Shown piece by piece: positions 33,388 through 42,409 of a DNA stretch of 60,745 nt (positions are counted from its first letter, which is position 1; each line of letters begins with the position of its first letter). The stretch lies in contig CAZFVY010000032.1 in NCBI GenBank assembly GCA_964522665.1, positions 1-60,745 of the forward strand. Direction: 5' to 3'. Source of the DNA: CAZFVY01 sp964522665 (GTDB lineage Bacteria; Verrucomicrobiota; Verrucomicrobiia; Limisphaerales; CAZFVY01). A program made the position numbers and the translations under genes. Under the pieces are notes generated by a model, which searched no databases, was not told the DNA's origin, and was given only the letters and a program-made list of their open reading frames with translations.

Positions 33388-34182
33388 TTACAACTTGCCC
33401 ATGCCTGCAAGAGCCAGGAAAACCACGCCCAACGCGATGCGATACCAGCCGAAGCCGGAAAACGTGTGCGATTGGATGTAGCGGAGCAACCAGCGCACCG
33501 CGATGAACGCGGTTACCGCCGCCACCGCGGTCGCCACGAGAATGGCATCCCAATGAATCGCCTCCGCCGGCGGGTGCCGCAGAGCGTGAAAGGTCTTTAG
33601 CCCGGTCGCCGCCAGCAAGGTTGGGATTCCCAGCAAAAAAGAGAACTCCGTCGCCGCCGGTCGGCTTAATCCCATGACCAGCGCGATCAGAATCGTGCTC
33701 GCGGAACGGGAGGTCCCGGGAAAAACCGCCGCCACGAGCTGAGCCAGTCCGACGGCGACCGCGATCCCCCAGGTCACTTCGCCACGCAACGGTCGTTTGG
33801 CGGTCCACCATTCAATCGCGAGGATCAATACACCGCCCACCAGCGTCGCAATCGCGATCGGCGTCACCGTCTCGGGCAATTTGACGTGCTTGTGATCGAG
33901 GATTAAACCGCCAACGCCGGTGATCACGAAGGCCCCGGCGAGCTTGAGCAGATAATCGAAGTTCGCCGGTTCCCGCCATTTGAATATGATCTGCTTCAGG
34001 CGCTCGGTGAAAATCAACAGCACGGCCAGCACGGCGCCGGACTGAATCACGACGTTGAAAAGGTCGGACTGGTGTCCCAACCAGTGTTCCGCGAGCAGCA
34101 AGTGACCCGTCGAGGAGATCGGAAGAAATTCGGTAATTCCTTCCACGATCCCGAGGGCGATAATGGCAAACCAATCAGGCAT
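33388..34182 (-). CDS. uppP: Undecaprenyl-diphosphatase
   Basis: A 264-aa polytopic membrane enzyme (BacA/UppP family) that recycles undecaprenyl pyrophosphate for cell-wall synthesis. The two catalytic motifs are present: EGITEFLPISSTGHL (14-28), with Glu and the Ser-rich loop, and FPGTSRSAS near 155-163 with the Arg. About eight membrane helices are seen. It is convergent with the MFS gene, 47 nt apart. Confidence 0.96.
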   Translation of the reverse strand: MPDWFAIIALGIVEGITEFLPISSTGHLLLAEHWLGHQSDLFNVVIQSGAVLAVLLIFTERLKQIIFKWREPANFDYLLKLAGAFVITGVGGLILDHKHVKLPETVTPIAIATLVGGVLILAIEWWTAKRPLRGEVTWGIAVAVGLAQLVAAVFPGTSRSASTILIALVMGLSRPAATEFSFLLGIPTLLAATGLKTFHALRHPPAEAIHWDAILVATAVAAVTAFIAVRWLLRYIQSHTFSGFGWYRIALGVVFLALAGMGKL

Positions 34183-34301
34183 GGGCCGTTAAACCTTGAA
34201 AGCCCCGGTCGTGGCAAGCGCCAAATGGCGCGTTCAGAGGCTTTTCCCACGGCGCCAATCCGCGCGCTTGCGGCGAAACAGCGGAATGTTAAAGTATCGT
34301 C

Positions 34302-34538
34302 ATGAGCTACAGAACGGTAGAAGTCGTGCTTGAAAACGGCCACGTCCGGTCGCCCGCTTCGGAAACGCTGCCAGCCAAGTCTCACGCGTTATTGACCTTG
34401 CTCGACGGCGCGGCGCTCATCCCCGCCTCGACCTGCAGCGAGCTGGCAGAGCGCTGGATGGCTTTGGAGATGTTGTCACCGGATGAAGCCAATTCGTTCG
34501 CCGACGATATCGAACGCGGTTTTCGTTCAACCATTTGA
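34302..34538 (+). CDS. Antitoxin-like protein, probably C-terminally altered
   Basis: A 78-aa protein whose N-terminus (VEVVLENGHVRSPASETLPAK) resembles DUF104/VapB-type antitoxins. It overlaps the remnant of a PIN toxin by 56 bases in another frame. The end (ERGFRSTI) leads straight into toxin-derived sequence, so the original antitoxin C-terminus has probably been lost in the same deletion that removed half of the toxin. Confidence 0.55.
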   Translation: MSYRTVEVVLENGHVRSPASETLPAKSHALLTLLDGAALIPASTCSELAERWMALEMLSPDEANSFADDIERGFRSTI

Positions 34539-34734
34539 CCTCGCGCAAGCGCGAGTCCACGCCCGCATTTGGGCGGAGTTGGCATCCCGCGGACAAACGA
34601 TCGGCCCGCATGACCTTCAGATCGCGGCGACCGGCCTGGCGCTCGGACACGAAGTCGCGACCCTGAATATGCGGGAATTCCAGCGAGTCGCAGGACTCAA
34701 AATCGTGGACGCAACGCCTTTTCGCAGGCCATAA
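34483..34734 (+). pseudogene. VapC PIN-domain toxin remnant (C-terminal half)
   Basis: The frame encodes FDLAQARVHARIWAELASRG, then TIGPHDLQIAATGLALGHEV and TLNMREFQRVAGL, which are the last two thirds of a VapC PIN domain. It has one catalytic Asp in PHDLQIAATGLA. The first 50-60 residues, with the first catalytic Asp, are missing. The upstream sequence is the antitoxin in a different frame. This is a deleted, inactive module; an intact VapBC pair is at 52283-52923. Confidence 0.7.
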
Positions 34735-34886
34735 ACCCACAACGCTCGGTCGGGTAACGCGTGCCGACGACAGGGTCGCGGAGCTAAGGAGAGACGTGCC
34801 GCCGCCAAGACCCGGGCTCACGCGCGGTTTTTCCAGGCGCCAAATCTCTGGCCAAACACAAAGTCTTCTGTCAGAAATCCAAGGCC

Positions 34887-36605
34887 ATGATGAATCCGCG
34901 AGTTGTTCCGTACGCGCTCGGCTTGCTGTTCATTATGGCCATTCCTTATTCAGGCGCCGCGGCCGAATCGCCGGCGCCGCCCGCGCCGACTCCGGTGGCT
35001 TACGAACTGACTCCCGAAGCGCGGCTCGCCGATTATCTCAGAGGCAGATTTCCGTGCGGCATTTTGCGCGTCGAGGCGACGGATGATCAAATCATCGTCG
35101 AGTTGGACACGGGGCGTGAGAAAGGCGAGCTGTTCCTGTGTGAAGTCCCGATCTTTGAAAGCGTCACCGAATTAAAGCCGTCGCTCGAACTCGTCCCGCT
35201 AAACGGGCGCCGCGGGCGCGTGCGTCTTGAGGCGCCGCGGCGCCGGCCCGTGGGTCAAGGGTTTCACGACCGCCTTTTCTCGCGGTGGGTGATCGCCCGG
35301 AAATCTGGCGCCAGCCTCGAGGCGGCTTCGCACGCGCGCTACCCGGACGCCGTCAAACCCCGCGCCGATTTGCCCGAGGAGCGCCCCATTTCAAAAAAGG
35401 GCCTTGGCGGCTTCAGCGCCGGACGCTCGCCCTTGAGCGATTTGGACGACCTCGGGATTCATAGCGTCACGGTCAACATCGTGCTCGACGGCCTGCTGCG
35501 GCTCTCTCCCGGTGACGGACGGTTGCCGTTTCAGTTCGAGGGGCGAACCTATTTCGCGGATCAAGGTCAAGTCGCCGGCTTGGACAAAACGATGCTCGAA
35601 GCGGCGCGACGCCACGTCATAGTCTCCGCCATTATCCTGGTCAACCGCGCCGCGGGCATCGCCGACCACGCCTTGGCCAAAGCGCTGCCCCATCCCGACG
35701 CGATCGAGGGGCATTTCGCGATGCCGAACGTGAATGATCCTGAGGGCTGGCAAGACTACGCGGCGGGCCTGGACTTCCTCGCGTCGCGCTACGGCCGAGC
35801 CGATGGGCGCTACGGTCGCATCCACCATTGGATCATGCACAACGAAGTCGATGCCGGCTGGGAATGGACCAACGCCGGCCACAAAAGCGTCCTGCTGTTC
35901 ATGGACCTTTATCAAAAATCGATGCGCACGGCCTACTACGTCGCCCGACAGTATGACGCGCACGCCAAGGTTTTCATTTCCCTCACCCACTTCTGGAATT
36001 GGACGCCGGATAAACATTTTTATCTGCCCAAGGAAATGTTGGATCTGCTGCTCGATTTTTCCCGCGCCGAAGGGGATTTTGACTGGGCCATCGCGCAGCA
36101 TCCCTACCCGCAATCATTGGCCAAACCACGCGTCTGGGAGGATGAGCAGGTCGATTTCACCTTCAACACGCCGCTGATCACGTTCAAGAACATCGAAGTT
36201 TTGGACGCGTGGGTTCGCCAACCGCGCGCCTTCTATCACGGCCGCCCGCGCGTCATCCATCTGACCGAGCAGGGCCTCAATTCACCCGACTACTCCGAAC
36301 GCTCACTGCAAGACCAGGCCGCCGGCATGGCCTACGCCTGGAAAAAGATCGAACGGCTTAATTCCATCGAAGCCTTCGACTATCACAACTGGGTGGACAA
36401 TCGCGGTGAAGGCGGTTTGCGCATCGGCCTGCGCCGATTCCCCGACGACCGCGACGATCCGCTCGGCAAAAAACCGATCTGGCAGGTCTATCAAAAGCTC
36501 GAGACGCCGGAAGAGGACCAGGCCTGCGAATTCGCCATGCCGATCCTCAACATTCACGACTGGCGTCAGGTCTGCCACCGGGGCCGCGTCGGCCCGGGGC
36601 CTTAA
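34887..36605 (+). CDS. Secreted glycoside-hydrolase-like protein (DUF5722-type)
   Basis: A 572-aa exported protein: signal peptide (about 1-27), an N-terminal beta-rich domain, and a C-terminal TIM-barrel-like domain. The segments HHWIMHNEVDAGWEW, with a Glu after Asn as in clan GH-A, and HLTEQGLNSPDYSE, with a second Glu late in the chain, could be the acid/base and nucleophile. I recall this layout as DUF5722, but the assignment is from memory. The substrate is unknown; a polysaccharide is likely. It stands alone after the VapBC remnant. Confidence 0.7.
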   Translation: MMNPRVVPYALGLLFIMAIPYSGAAAESPAPPAPTPVAYELTPEARLADYLRGRFPCGILRVEATDDQIIVELDTGREKGELFLCEVPIFESVTELKPSLELVPLNGRRGRVRLEAPRRRPVGQGFHDRLFSRWVIARKSGASLEAASHARYPDAVKPRADLPEERPISKKGLGGFSAGRSPLSDLDDLGIHSVTVNIVLDGLLRLSPGDGRLPFQFEGRTYFADQGQVAGLDKTMLEAARRHVIVSAIILVNRAAGIADHALAKALPHPDAIEGHFAMPNVNDPEGWQDYAAGLDFLASRYGRADGRYGRIHHWIMHNEVDAGWEWTNAGHKSVLLFMDLYQKSMRTAYYVARQYDAHAKVFISLTHFWNWTPDKHFYLPKEMLDLLLDFSRAEGDFDWAIAQHPYPQSLAKPRVWEDEQVDFTFNTPLITFKNIEVLDAWVRQPRAFYHGRPRVIHLTEQGLNSPDYSERSLQDQAAGMAYAWKKIERLNSIEAFDYHNWVDNRGEGGLRIGLRRFPDDRDDPLGKKPIWQVYQKLETPEEDQACEFAMPILNIHDWRQVCHRGRVGPGP

Positions 36606-36637
36606 GGCGCCGCCCCGCGCGTTCGTGACAACGGAGG

Positions 36638-37561
36638 TTACGGCGCGGCTTTCAGGAAAAAGCTCCGCTGTTTTTCGGAGATCGGCCGGCCGAGGCGCTC
36701 CAAAACTTGCAGCATATCCTCCCAGACTTCACGCTTCACGCTGAGCGCCTGGTTGCGAAGCAGATACGACGGATGATAGGTCGGCATCACCGGCACGCCG
36801 TGAAACGTCTGAATATTGCCGCGCAGCTTCGTGATCCCGACCGTCTTGCCCAGCAGCCCTTCGACCGCCGTGCTCCCTAACGCGACGATAATCTGGGGCC
36901 GGATCAGATCAATTTGCTCGAGCAGATAGGGCAGGCAGGTCTGCATTTCCTCCGCGTTCGGCTTGCGATTGCCCGCCGTTTGGCCCGGGGTGTCGGGCCG
37001 GCATTTCAAAATATTGGCGATATAAACGGTGTCGCGGGAGAGGCCCATCGTTTGGATGATGCGCGTCAGCAATTGGCCGGCCTTGCCAACAAACGGCTCG
37101 CCCTGCTCATCTTCGTCGGCGCCCGGCGCTTCGCCCACGAACATGAGCGGTGAATGAATGTCGCCGACCCCGAACACGACGTTTTTGCGCGAACTCGCCA
37201 GGTGCGGACACTTCTGGCAGGCGAGCGCGCGCTCGCGCAGGCTTGCCATGGCCTTCTCCTTGGCCGCGCGGCTCAAGGGCGGGTTCGCGGACGGCACGGC
37301 GGTTGATTTGGAGGCGGCGGAAGGTTTCGGCATGGAAAGATCGGTTGGTTGAGTCGGCGCGGAGGGAGCGGGAGCGGCCAACGGGCGCGGGATGGCTGGC
37401 GCCAACGCCGCGCGGCCGGCCGGCGCTGGCCGATGCGCCGGACGCGCCGTCAGCGACGCGATCGCCGCCGCGTCCGCCGAAACGAACTTTACCCCTTGGG
37501 CTTGCAGGCCCTCAAGATATTGAATCGTGGCGTCGAGCAGGCGCCGGTACGTGACGGACAT
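36638..37561 (-). CDS. Uracil-DNA glycosylase, family 4 (Fe-S type)
   Basis: A 307-aa protein from ATG 37561. An N-terminal Pro/Ala-rich tail of about 100 residues precedes the catalytic core. The core has CQKC (115-118) and two later Cys (NILKCRP, MQTCLPYL) as the 4Fe-4S ligands, motif A GEAPGADEDEQGEPFVG (143-159) and motif B HPSYLLRN. It removes uracil from DNA in base excision repair. The longer frame up to 37852 overlaps glcD and is not used. Confidence 0.94.
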   Translation of the reverse strand: MSVTYRRLLDATIQYLEGLQAQGVKFVSADAAAIASLTARPAHRPAPAGRAALAPAIPRPLAAPAPSAPTQPTDLSMPKPSAASKSTAVPSANPPLSRAAKEKAMASLRERALACQKCPHLASSRKNVVFGVGDIHSPLMFVGEAPGADEDEQGEPFVGKAGQLLTRIIQTMGLSRDTVYIANILKCRPDTPGQTAGNRKPNAEEMQTCLPYLLEQIDLIRPQIIVALGSTAVEGLLGKTVGITKLRGNIQTFHGVPVMPTYHPSYLLRNQALSVKREVWEDMLQVLERLGRPISEKQRSFFLKAAP

Positions 37562-37816
37562 GCCCCCAATGCTAGTGGTCCGCCGAACGCTTGCACGAAG
37601 ATTTGTCAACGGAGCGATTTGACCGGCGGGAAACGCTGGGCTGCTGCGGATTCTAACGGAACGACTCGACGCCACATAGCGGACAGTTTGAACTCGGGAG
37701 AGCCGATGGAGGGGAATTTGGCTCCCGAGCAGAGGTGATTTTCTGTCCGAGCGCTGTCCATTCGAAACGCGCGGCCACCGCTCGACAGCCTCGGTGAATT
37801 TGGCTAGCGTGCGGCC
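37562..37816. promoter_or_regulatory. Divergent intergenic region with hairpin
   Basis: These 255 nt separate the glycosylase (-) and glcD (+). A hairpin CTCGGGAGAGCC (37693-37704) / GGCTCCCGAG (37720-37729), with a 2-base bulge, lies about 90 nt before glcD. It could be a terminator-like leader structure or an operator. Promoters for both genes must lie here; none was identified with confidence. Confidence 0.4.
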
Positions 37817-39268
37817 ATGTCGCAAACGCTCGCGCCGCTGGCGCCCGCTCACCTCGAAGAATTGCGCGCGCTCGTAGGGCGCGAAAACGTGGTGTCAGCC
37901 GCGGACGAGTTGCTCGTCTATGAATGCGACGCCTATACGCTGGAGAAGTTTCTGCCGACGGTCGTCGTCCTGCCCAAAAATACCGCGGAAGTGTCGGAGG
38001 TGGTAAAATTCTGCTCGCGCCACCAGCTCGCCTTCATACCGCGGGGCGCGGGCACCAGTCTGAGCGGCGGGGTTCTGCCGGTCGGTGGGGGCGTCATGAT
38101 CGGTTTGACCCGGATGAACCGGGTACTGGCGATCGATTATCAAAACCGGCGCGCGCTGGTCGAGGCGGGTTGCGTCAACGCGCGCGTCACCGAGGCCGTG
38201 AAAGCGCAGGGGCTCTTCTACGCGCCAGACCCGTCGAGCCAGACCGCCTGCACGATCGGCGGCAACGTGGCGACGAATTCCGGCGGTCCCCACACGTTGA
38301 AATATGGGGTGACCACCAACCATATCCTGGGCTTCGAAATGGTTCTGCCCGATGGCGAGGTCGAATGGTTCGGCACGGCGCCGGACGAAGGCGAAGAACT
38401 GGACGGTTATGATTTGCGCGGAGCGATCATCGGGAGCGAAGGGATGTTTGGCGTGGTGACCCGCGTTCTGGTGCGGTTGATTCGCGCGCCGCAGGCGTAC
38501 CGGACCTTGCTCGGCGTTTTTGAATCGGTCGATGACGCCAGCCATGCGGTGGGGGATATCATCGCCTCCGGCATCGTGCCGGGCGCCGTTGAAATGATGG
38601 ATCAAATGATCGTCCAGGCGATCGAAGCGGCCTATCACTTCGGCTTTCCTTTGGACGCCGGCGCGGTCTTGATCGTCGAGCTTGACGGCTTGACGGCGGG
38701 ATTGGACCGGCAGGTCGAACGGGTGCGGGAACTTTGCGGTCAAAACCGCGCGCGCGAGGTTCGCCAGGCCAAGACCGACCAGGAACGGGCGGACCTTTGG
38801 AAGTGCCGCAAGCGGGCCTTCGGCGCCGTCGGACGCCTGAGTTGCAATTTTCTCACGCAGGACGGCGTCGTCCCGCGCTCGAAACTGCCGGATATTATGC
38901 GGTTCATCCAGACGGTCAGTCAGCGCTACGCATTGCGAATTCCGAACGTGTTTCACGCCGGGGACGGAAATATTCACCCGCTCATTTTGTTCGATGAACG
39001 CGACGCCGATCAGGTGCGGCGCGCGTTGGCGGCCGGGCATGACATTTTGGAAAAATGCGTCGAATTAGGCGGCAGCGTGACGGGCGAACACGGCATCGGC
39101 GTCGAGAAGATCGATTTCATGGCGAAGCAATTCGCCCCGGACGACCTCGACGCGATGCGGGCGCTGCGACGCATCTTCGATCCCGAAGGGCGGTGCAATC
39201 CGCACAAGCTTTTCCCGGGCGCGAAACGTTGCGCGGACTTCGCGCCGCGCAAGCAAATCGCCGCCTAA
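37817..39268 (+). CDS. glcD: Glycolate oxidase subunit GlcD (FAD-linked)
   Basis: A 483-aa FAD-dependent oxidase. The PP-loop FAD site is IPRGAGTSLSGGVLPVGGGV, and the second FAD segment is PDPSSQTACTIGGNVATNSGG. The C-terminal half has FHAGDGNIHPLILFDERD and ELGGSVTGEHGIGVEKIDFM, typical of GlcD/D-lactate dehydrogenases. With GlcE and GlcF it oxidises glycolate to glyoxylate at the membrane. First gene of a three-gene operon. Confidence 0.96.
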   Translation: MSQTLAPLAPAHLEELRALVGRENVVSAADELLVYECDAYTLEKFLPTVVVLPKNTAEVSEVVKFCSRHQLAFIPRGAGTSLSGGVLPVGGGVMIGLTRMNRVLAIDYQNRRALVEAGCVNARVTEAVKAQGLFYAPDPSSQTACTIGGNVATNSGGPHTLKYGVTTNHILGFEMVLPDGEVEWFGTAPDEGEELDGYDLRGAIIGSEGMFGVVTRVLVRLIRAPQAYRTLLGVFESVDDASHAVGDIIASGIVPGAVEMMDQMIVQAIEAAYHFGFPLDAGAVLIVELDGLTAGLDRQVERVRELCGQNRAREVRQAKTDQERADLWKCRKRAFGAVGRLSCNFLTQDGVVPRSKLPDIMRFIQTVSQRYALRIPNVFHAGDGNIHPLILFDERDADQVRRALAAGHDILEKCVELGGSVTGEHGIGVEKIDFMAKQFAPDDLDAMRALRRIFDPEGRCNPHKLFPGAKRCADFAPRKQIAA

Positions 39269-39314
39269 CTGCCCGTTGTGACGAACGCCGACGCAGTTTA
39301 ATCTCGAGTCTCCG

Positions 39315-40298
39315 ATGCGACTTCAACCAGCCAACGTTCCAGAATTGCAGGCCGCTTTGGCCGACGCCAACGCCCGCGGCGTCAAGGTTGAGACGATCGA
39401 TTTGCGGGCGCTGAACCGTGCGCTCGAATACACGCCCGAGGATTTGACGATCACCGTCGAAGCGGGAATGACCCTGACGGAATTGCAGGCGCTCCTGCGA
39501 GAACGCGGCCAATGGCTGCCAGTGGACCCGCCCGAGCCCGACCGCCTGACGATCAATGGCTTGTTGGCCGCCAACGTCAGCGGACCCCGGCGTTTTGGCT
39601 ACGATACGGTCCGCGACTGCGTGATCGGCGCGAAGGCGGTCCTGCCCGACGGCCGCCTGATTAAATCCGGCGGCAAGGTCGTCAAGAATGTCGCGGGCTA
39701 CGATCTCTGCCGGTTGTGGATCGGCAGTCACGGCAGTCTGGGAGTTCTGGTTGAGGCGACGTTTAAGTTGCGCCCGCTGCCCGAGGCCGAGCGCTTCACG
39801 CGATTGGCCGTGGACTCGCCGGAGCACGCGGGGGAACGAATCGCCGCGATCCTGGATTCGCCGCTCGCGCCGACCGTGCTCGATTTGCACAATCTTCCGC
39901 TTGAAGTCGGCGGCGTTTACGCGGGCGCGAGCGAACCGACAAGCCTGACGCTCGTCCTCGGATTCTCCGGCACGCGCGAGGAGGTCGAGTGGCAGCTGGC
40001 CACGACGCAAGCGCTCGGGATCAGCGAGGCCGCCAACCTCGATTACGAGACGGCATTCTGGGCCGGCGCCACGAGTCAGGATCAGTCGCCAATCCGGCGC
40101 GTATCCGTGCTCCCTTCAAAGCTGCCGGAGGCCATCCGCGCGTTGGGCGCCGTCCCTTTTGTTTCGCGCGCCGGGAACGGCGTCATCTTTTATCGGGGCG
40201 CCGCGCCGGCCGCCTGTCCCGCCCGCGCGGCAAAACTCATGCGCCGGGTGAAGGATGAATACGATCCGAAACACATTCTGCCCGAACTACCGCCGTGA
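39315..40298 (+). CDS. glcE: Glycolate oxidase FAD-binding subunit GlcE
   Basis: A 327-aa FAD-binding protein, shorter at the C-terminus than GlcD. It has LTITVEAGMTLTELQALL, then TINGLLAANVSGPRRFGYDT, RDCVIGAKAVLPDGRL and KVVKNVAGYDLCRLWIGSHG, the conserved GlcE core. The stop overlaps the GTG start of glcF (GTGA), so the two are translationally coupled. Confidence 0.95.
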   Translation: MRLQPANVPELQAALADANARGVKVETIDLRALNRALEYTPEDLTITVEAGMTLTELQALLRERGQWLPVDPPEPDRLTINGLLAANVSGPRRFGYDTVRDCVIGAKAVLPDGRLIKSGGKVVKNVAGYDLCRLWIGSHGSLGVLVEATFKLRPLPEAERFTRLAVDSPEHAGERIAAILDSPLAPTVLDLHNLPLEVGGVYAGASEPTSLTLVLGFSGTREEVEWQLATTQALGISEAANLDYETAFWAGATSQDQSPIRRVSVLPSKLPEAIRALGAVPFVSRAGNGVIFYRGAAPAACPARAAKLMRRVKDEYDPKHILPELPP

Positions 40299-41560
40299 AC
40301 ACCGCCCCTGCCCCGACCGAACGATTTCTGGACTACGACAAATCGCTGGCCTGCATTCATTGCGGCCTTTGTCTTGGCTCGTGTCCGACCTATCTCGAGA
40401 CGGGCAATGAGAACGACTCGCCGCGCGGGCGGATCTATCTCATGCGCGCCGTTCAGGATGGGCGTCTGCCGGTCGATGGCGCCGCGGCGCGTCACATTGA
40501 TCTTTGCTTGGGTTGTCGGGCCTGTGAAGCCGTCTGTCCCAGTGGCGTGCAATATGGCGAACTGCTGGAGCACACCCGCGCCCACGTTGAGAAAAAGGCG
40601 CACCGCTCCCTCTTTCAGCGCTTCCTGCGGCGGGTCGTGATCGAGAAGGTATTTCCGTTCCCGACGCGAATGCGCTTGGCGTTGCTCCCCGCGCGAGCCG
40701 TCCTGGCGTTGGGTATCGAAGGGTGGCTGCCAAAGTTTGCCCGCGACGCGCTTTCGTTGATCCCGCGCGAAATGCCCCGGCAACCGCTGTTTGAATTGTC
40801 CCGGCACACCGCGGAACCTCGGCGCGGGCAGGTCGGTTTCATTCGCGGCTGCGTGATGGACGTGATGTTTCAGCAGACGAACGCGGCGAGCGTCGCGCTG
40901 TTGAATCGCGCCGGCTACGATGTGATTACGCCACCGGCGCAGGGGTGTTGCGGCGCGCTCTATTCGCACGGCGGCAACCTTGAGGAAGCGCGCGCGCGCG
41001 CGCGGAGAAACATATACATTTTTGACGCGCTGGGGCTCGACGCGATCGTCATCAACGCCGCGGGCTGCGGCTCGACCCTCAAGGAGTATCATCACCTCCT
41101 GGCGGACGATCGCGATTGGCTCCGCCGCGCGCGCCGCTTCAGCGCAAAGGTGAAGGACCTTACCGAGATCCTGGCCGAGGCCAAGTATCGGCCCGCTCGC
41201 GAGGCGACCGACCCGTCGCTGGGGAAAGTGACCTACCACGACGCCTGCCATCTGGCTCACGCGCAACGGATCAGCCGACCGCCGCGGGAATTGCTGCGCG
41301 CGGCCGTGGGCAAACGATTGGTTGATTTGCCCGAGTCAGACGTTTGTTGCGGGAGCGCGGGGAGCTACAATTTGACCGAGCCAGAAATGGCGGAACGTCT
41401 GCAGCGGCGCAAGGTGGAGAACATTCTGAAGACCGGCGCCGAATGCGTCGTGACGACGAATCCCGGTTGCATGTTGCAAATGCAGGCTGGCCTGCGAAAG
41501 GCCGGCGCCGACCACGTGAAAGTCGTTCACTTGGCCGACTACCTGGCTTCGCTGGCTTAG
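40295..41560 (+). CDS. glcF: Glycolate oxidase iron-sulfur subunit GlcF
   Basis: A 421-aa protein with two N-terminal 4Fe-4S motifs, CIHCGLCLGSCP (20-31) and CLGCRACEAVCP, and two CCG domains: QGCCGALYSHGG and SDVCCGSAGSYNL. These carry electrons from GlcD/E towards quinone. The start is GTG, 4-base overlap with glcE. A run of CGCGCGCG at about 40990-41004 lies inside the gene and is coding. Confidence 0.95.
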   Translation: MNTAPAPTERFLDYDKSLACIHCGLCLGSCPTYLETGNENDSPRGRIYLMRAVQDGRLPVDGAAARHIDLCLGCRACEAVCPSGVQYGELLEHTRAHVEKKAHRSLFQRFLRRVVIEKVFPFPTRMRLALLPARAVLALGIEGWLPKFARDALSLIPREMPRQPLFELSRHTAEPRRGQVGFIRGCVMDVMFQQTNAASVALLNRAGYDVITPPAQGCCGALYSHGGNLEEARARARRNIYIFDALGLDAIVINAAGCGSTLKEYHHLLADDRDWLRRARRFSAKVKDLTEILAEAKYRPAREATDPSLGKVTYHDACHLAHAQRISRPPRELLRAAVGKRLVDLPESDVCCGSAGSYNLTEPEMAERLQRRKVENILKTGAECVVTTNPGCMLQMQAGLRKAGADHVKVVHLADYLASLA

Positions 41561-41583
41561 ATCGTGGACGAAACGCGTTTCCT

Positions 41584-42396
41584 ATGCCCGAAGACACTCG
41601 TCTCACTTGCGACCGGTTTCCGCGGGCTTCGCTCTATCACCCCGAGTGGGTCATCGCCAACGCCAGCGGCGGCGCCAATTCCTTGTGGCTGACCGAATGG
41701 CTCGCCGAAGCGATAGCTTTGCGTCCGGGCATGCGCGTGCTTGACTTAGGTTGCGGGCGGGCCGCGTCGTCGATTCTTTTGGCCCGCGAATTTGGCGTGC
41801 GAGTGTGGGCGACCGATCTCTGGTTTAGCGCCTCAGAAAATGCTCAACGGATTCGCGATGCGGGACTCGAAGACTCGATTCTTCCGGTACATGCGGACGC
41901 TCGAGCGCTACCCTTCGCGACAGATTATTTTGACGCCGTTCTTTGTCTCGATTCCTACATTTACTTCGGAACGGACGATCTCTATCTGAGCTACCTCGCT
42001 CGTTTTGTGAAACCCGGGGGCTTGATCGGAATCGCCGGCGCGGGATTGACAAAAGAAATCGACGTCGCCCTGCCCGAACACCTGCGCGCCTGGTGGACTC
42101 AGGACCTCTGGTGCCTGCATTCCGCCGCCTGGTGGCGCTGGCATTGGGAACGGACCGGCATCATGGAGATCGAGACGTGTGATACGCTGGCAGACGGCTG
42201 GAAGTATTGGCTGGACTGGCATCGGGCCGTCGCGCCCGACAATCATGTCGAAATCAAAGCGCTGGAGGCCGACCAAGGCCGCTATCTGGGCTACGTTCGC
42301 ATGGTCGGCCGGCGTCGAGCAGAAGCAGTCCTTTCCGATCCGGTCATGTCGGTCCCGGCGCAGTACACGGAAAAGCCGTTACTCCGAAACAGGTAG
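41584..42396 (+). CDS. SAM-dependent methyltransferase (class I)
   Basis: A 270-aa Rossmann-type methyltransferase from ATG 41584. Motif I is VLDLGCGRA (52-60), the acidic loop follows in VRVWATDLW, and motif II/III is FDAVLCLDSYIYFG. The substrate is not evident; the C-terminal half is Trp-rich. It starts 23 nt after glcF and probably shares its transcript, but a role in glycolate metabolism is not suggested by the family. Confidence 0.85.
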   Translation: MPEDTRLTCDRFPRASLYHPEWVIANASGGANSLWLTEWLAEAIALRPGMRVLDLGCGRAASSILLAREFGVRVWATDLWFSASENAQRIRDAGLEDSILPVHADARALPFATDYFDAVLCLDSYIYFGTDDLYLSYLARFVKPGGLIGIAGAGLTKEIDVALPEHLRAWWTQDLWCLHSAAWWRWHWERTGIMEIETCDTLADGWKYWLDWHRAVAPDNHVEIKALEADQGRYLGYVRMVGRRRAEAVLSDPVMSVPAQYTEKPLLRNR

Positions 42397-42409
42397 CAGC
42401 GGCCCTCAG

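Noticed and set aside
37895..39040. 381-codon minus-strand frame opposite glcD
   Set aside because: Antisense to a GlcD with all family motifs; no features of its own.
40990..41004. GCGCGC simple repeat
   Set aside because: It lies inside glcF and encodes an Ala-Arg-Ala-Arg stretch in frame.
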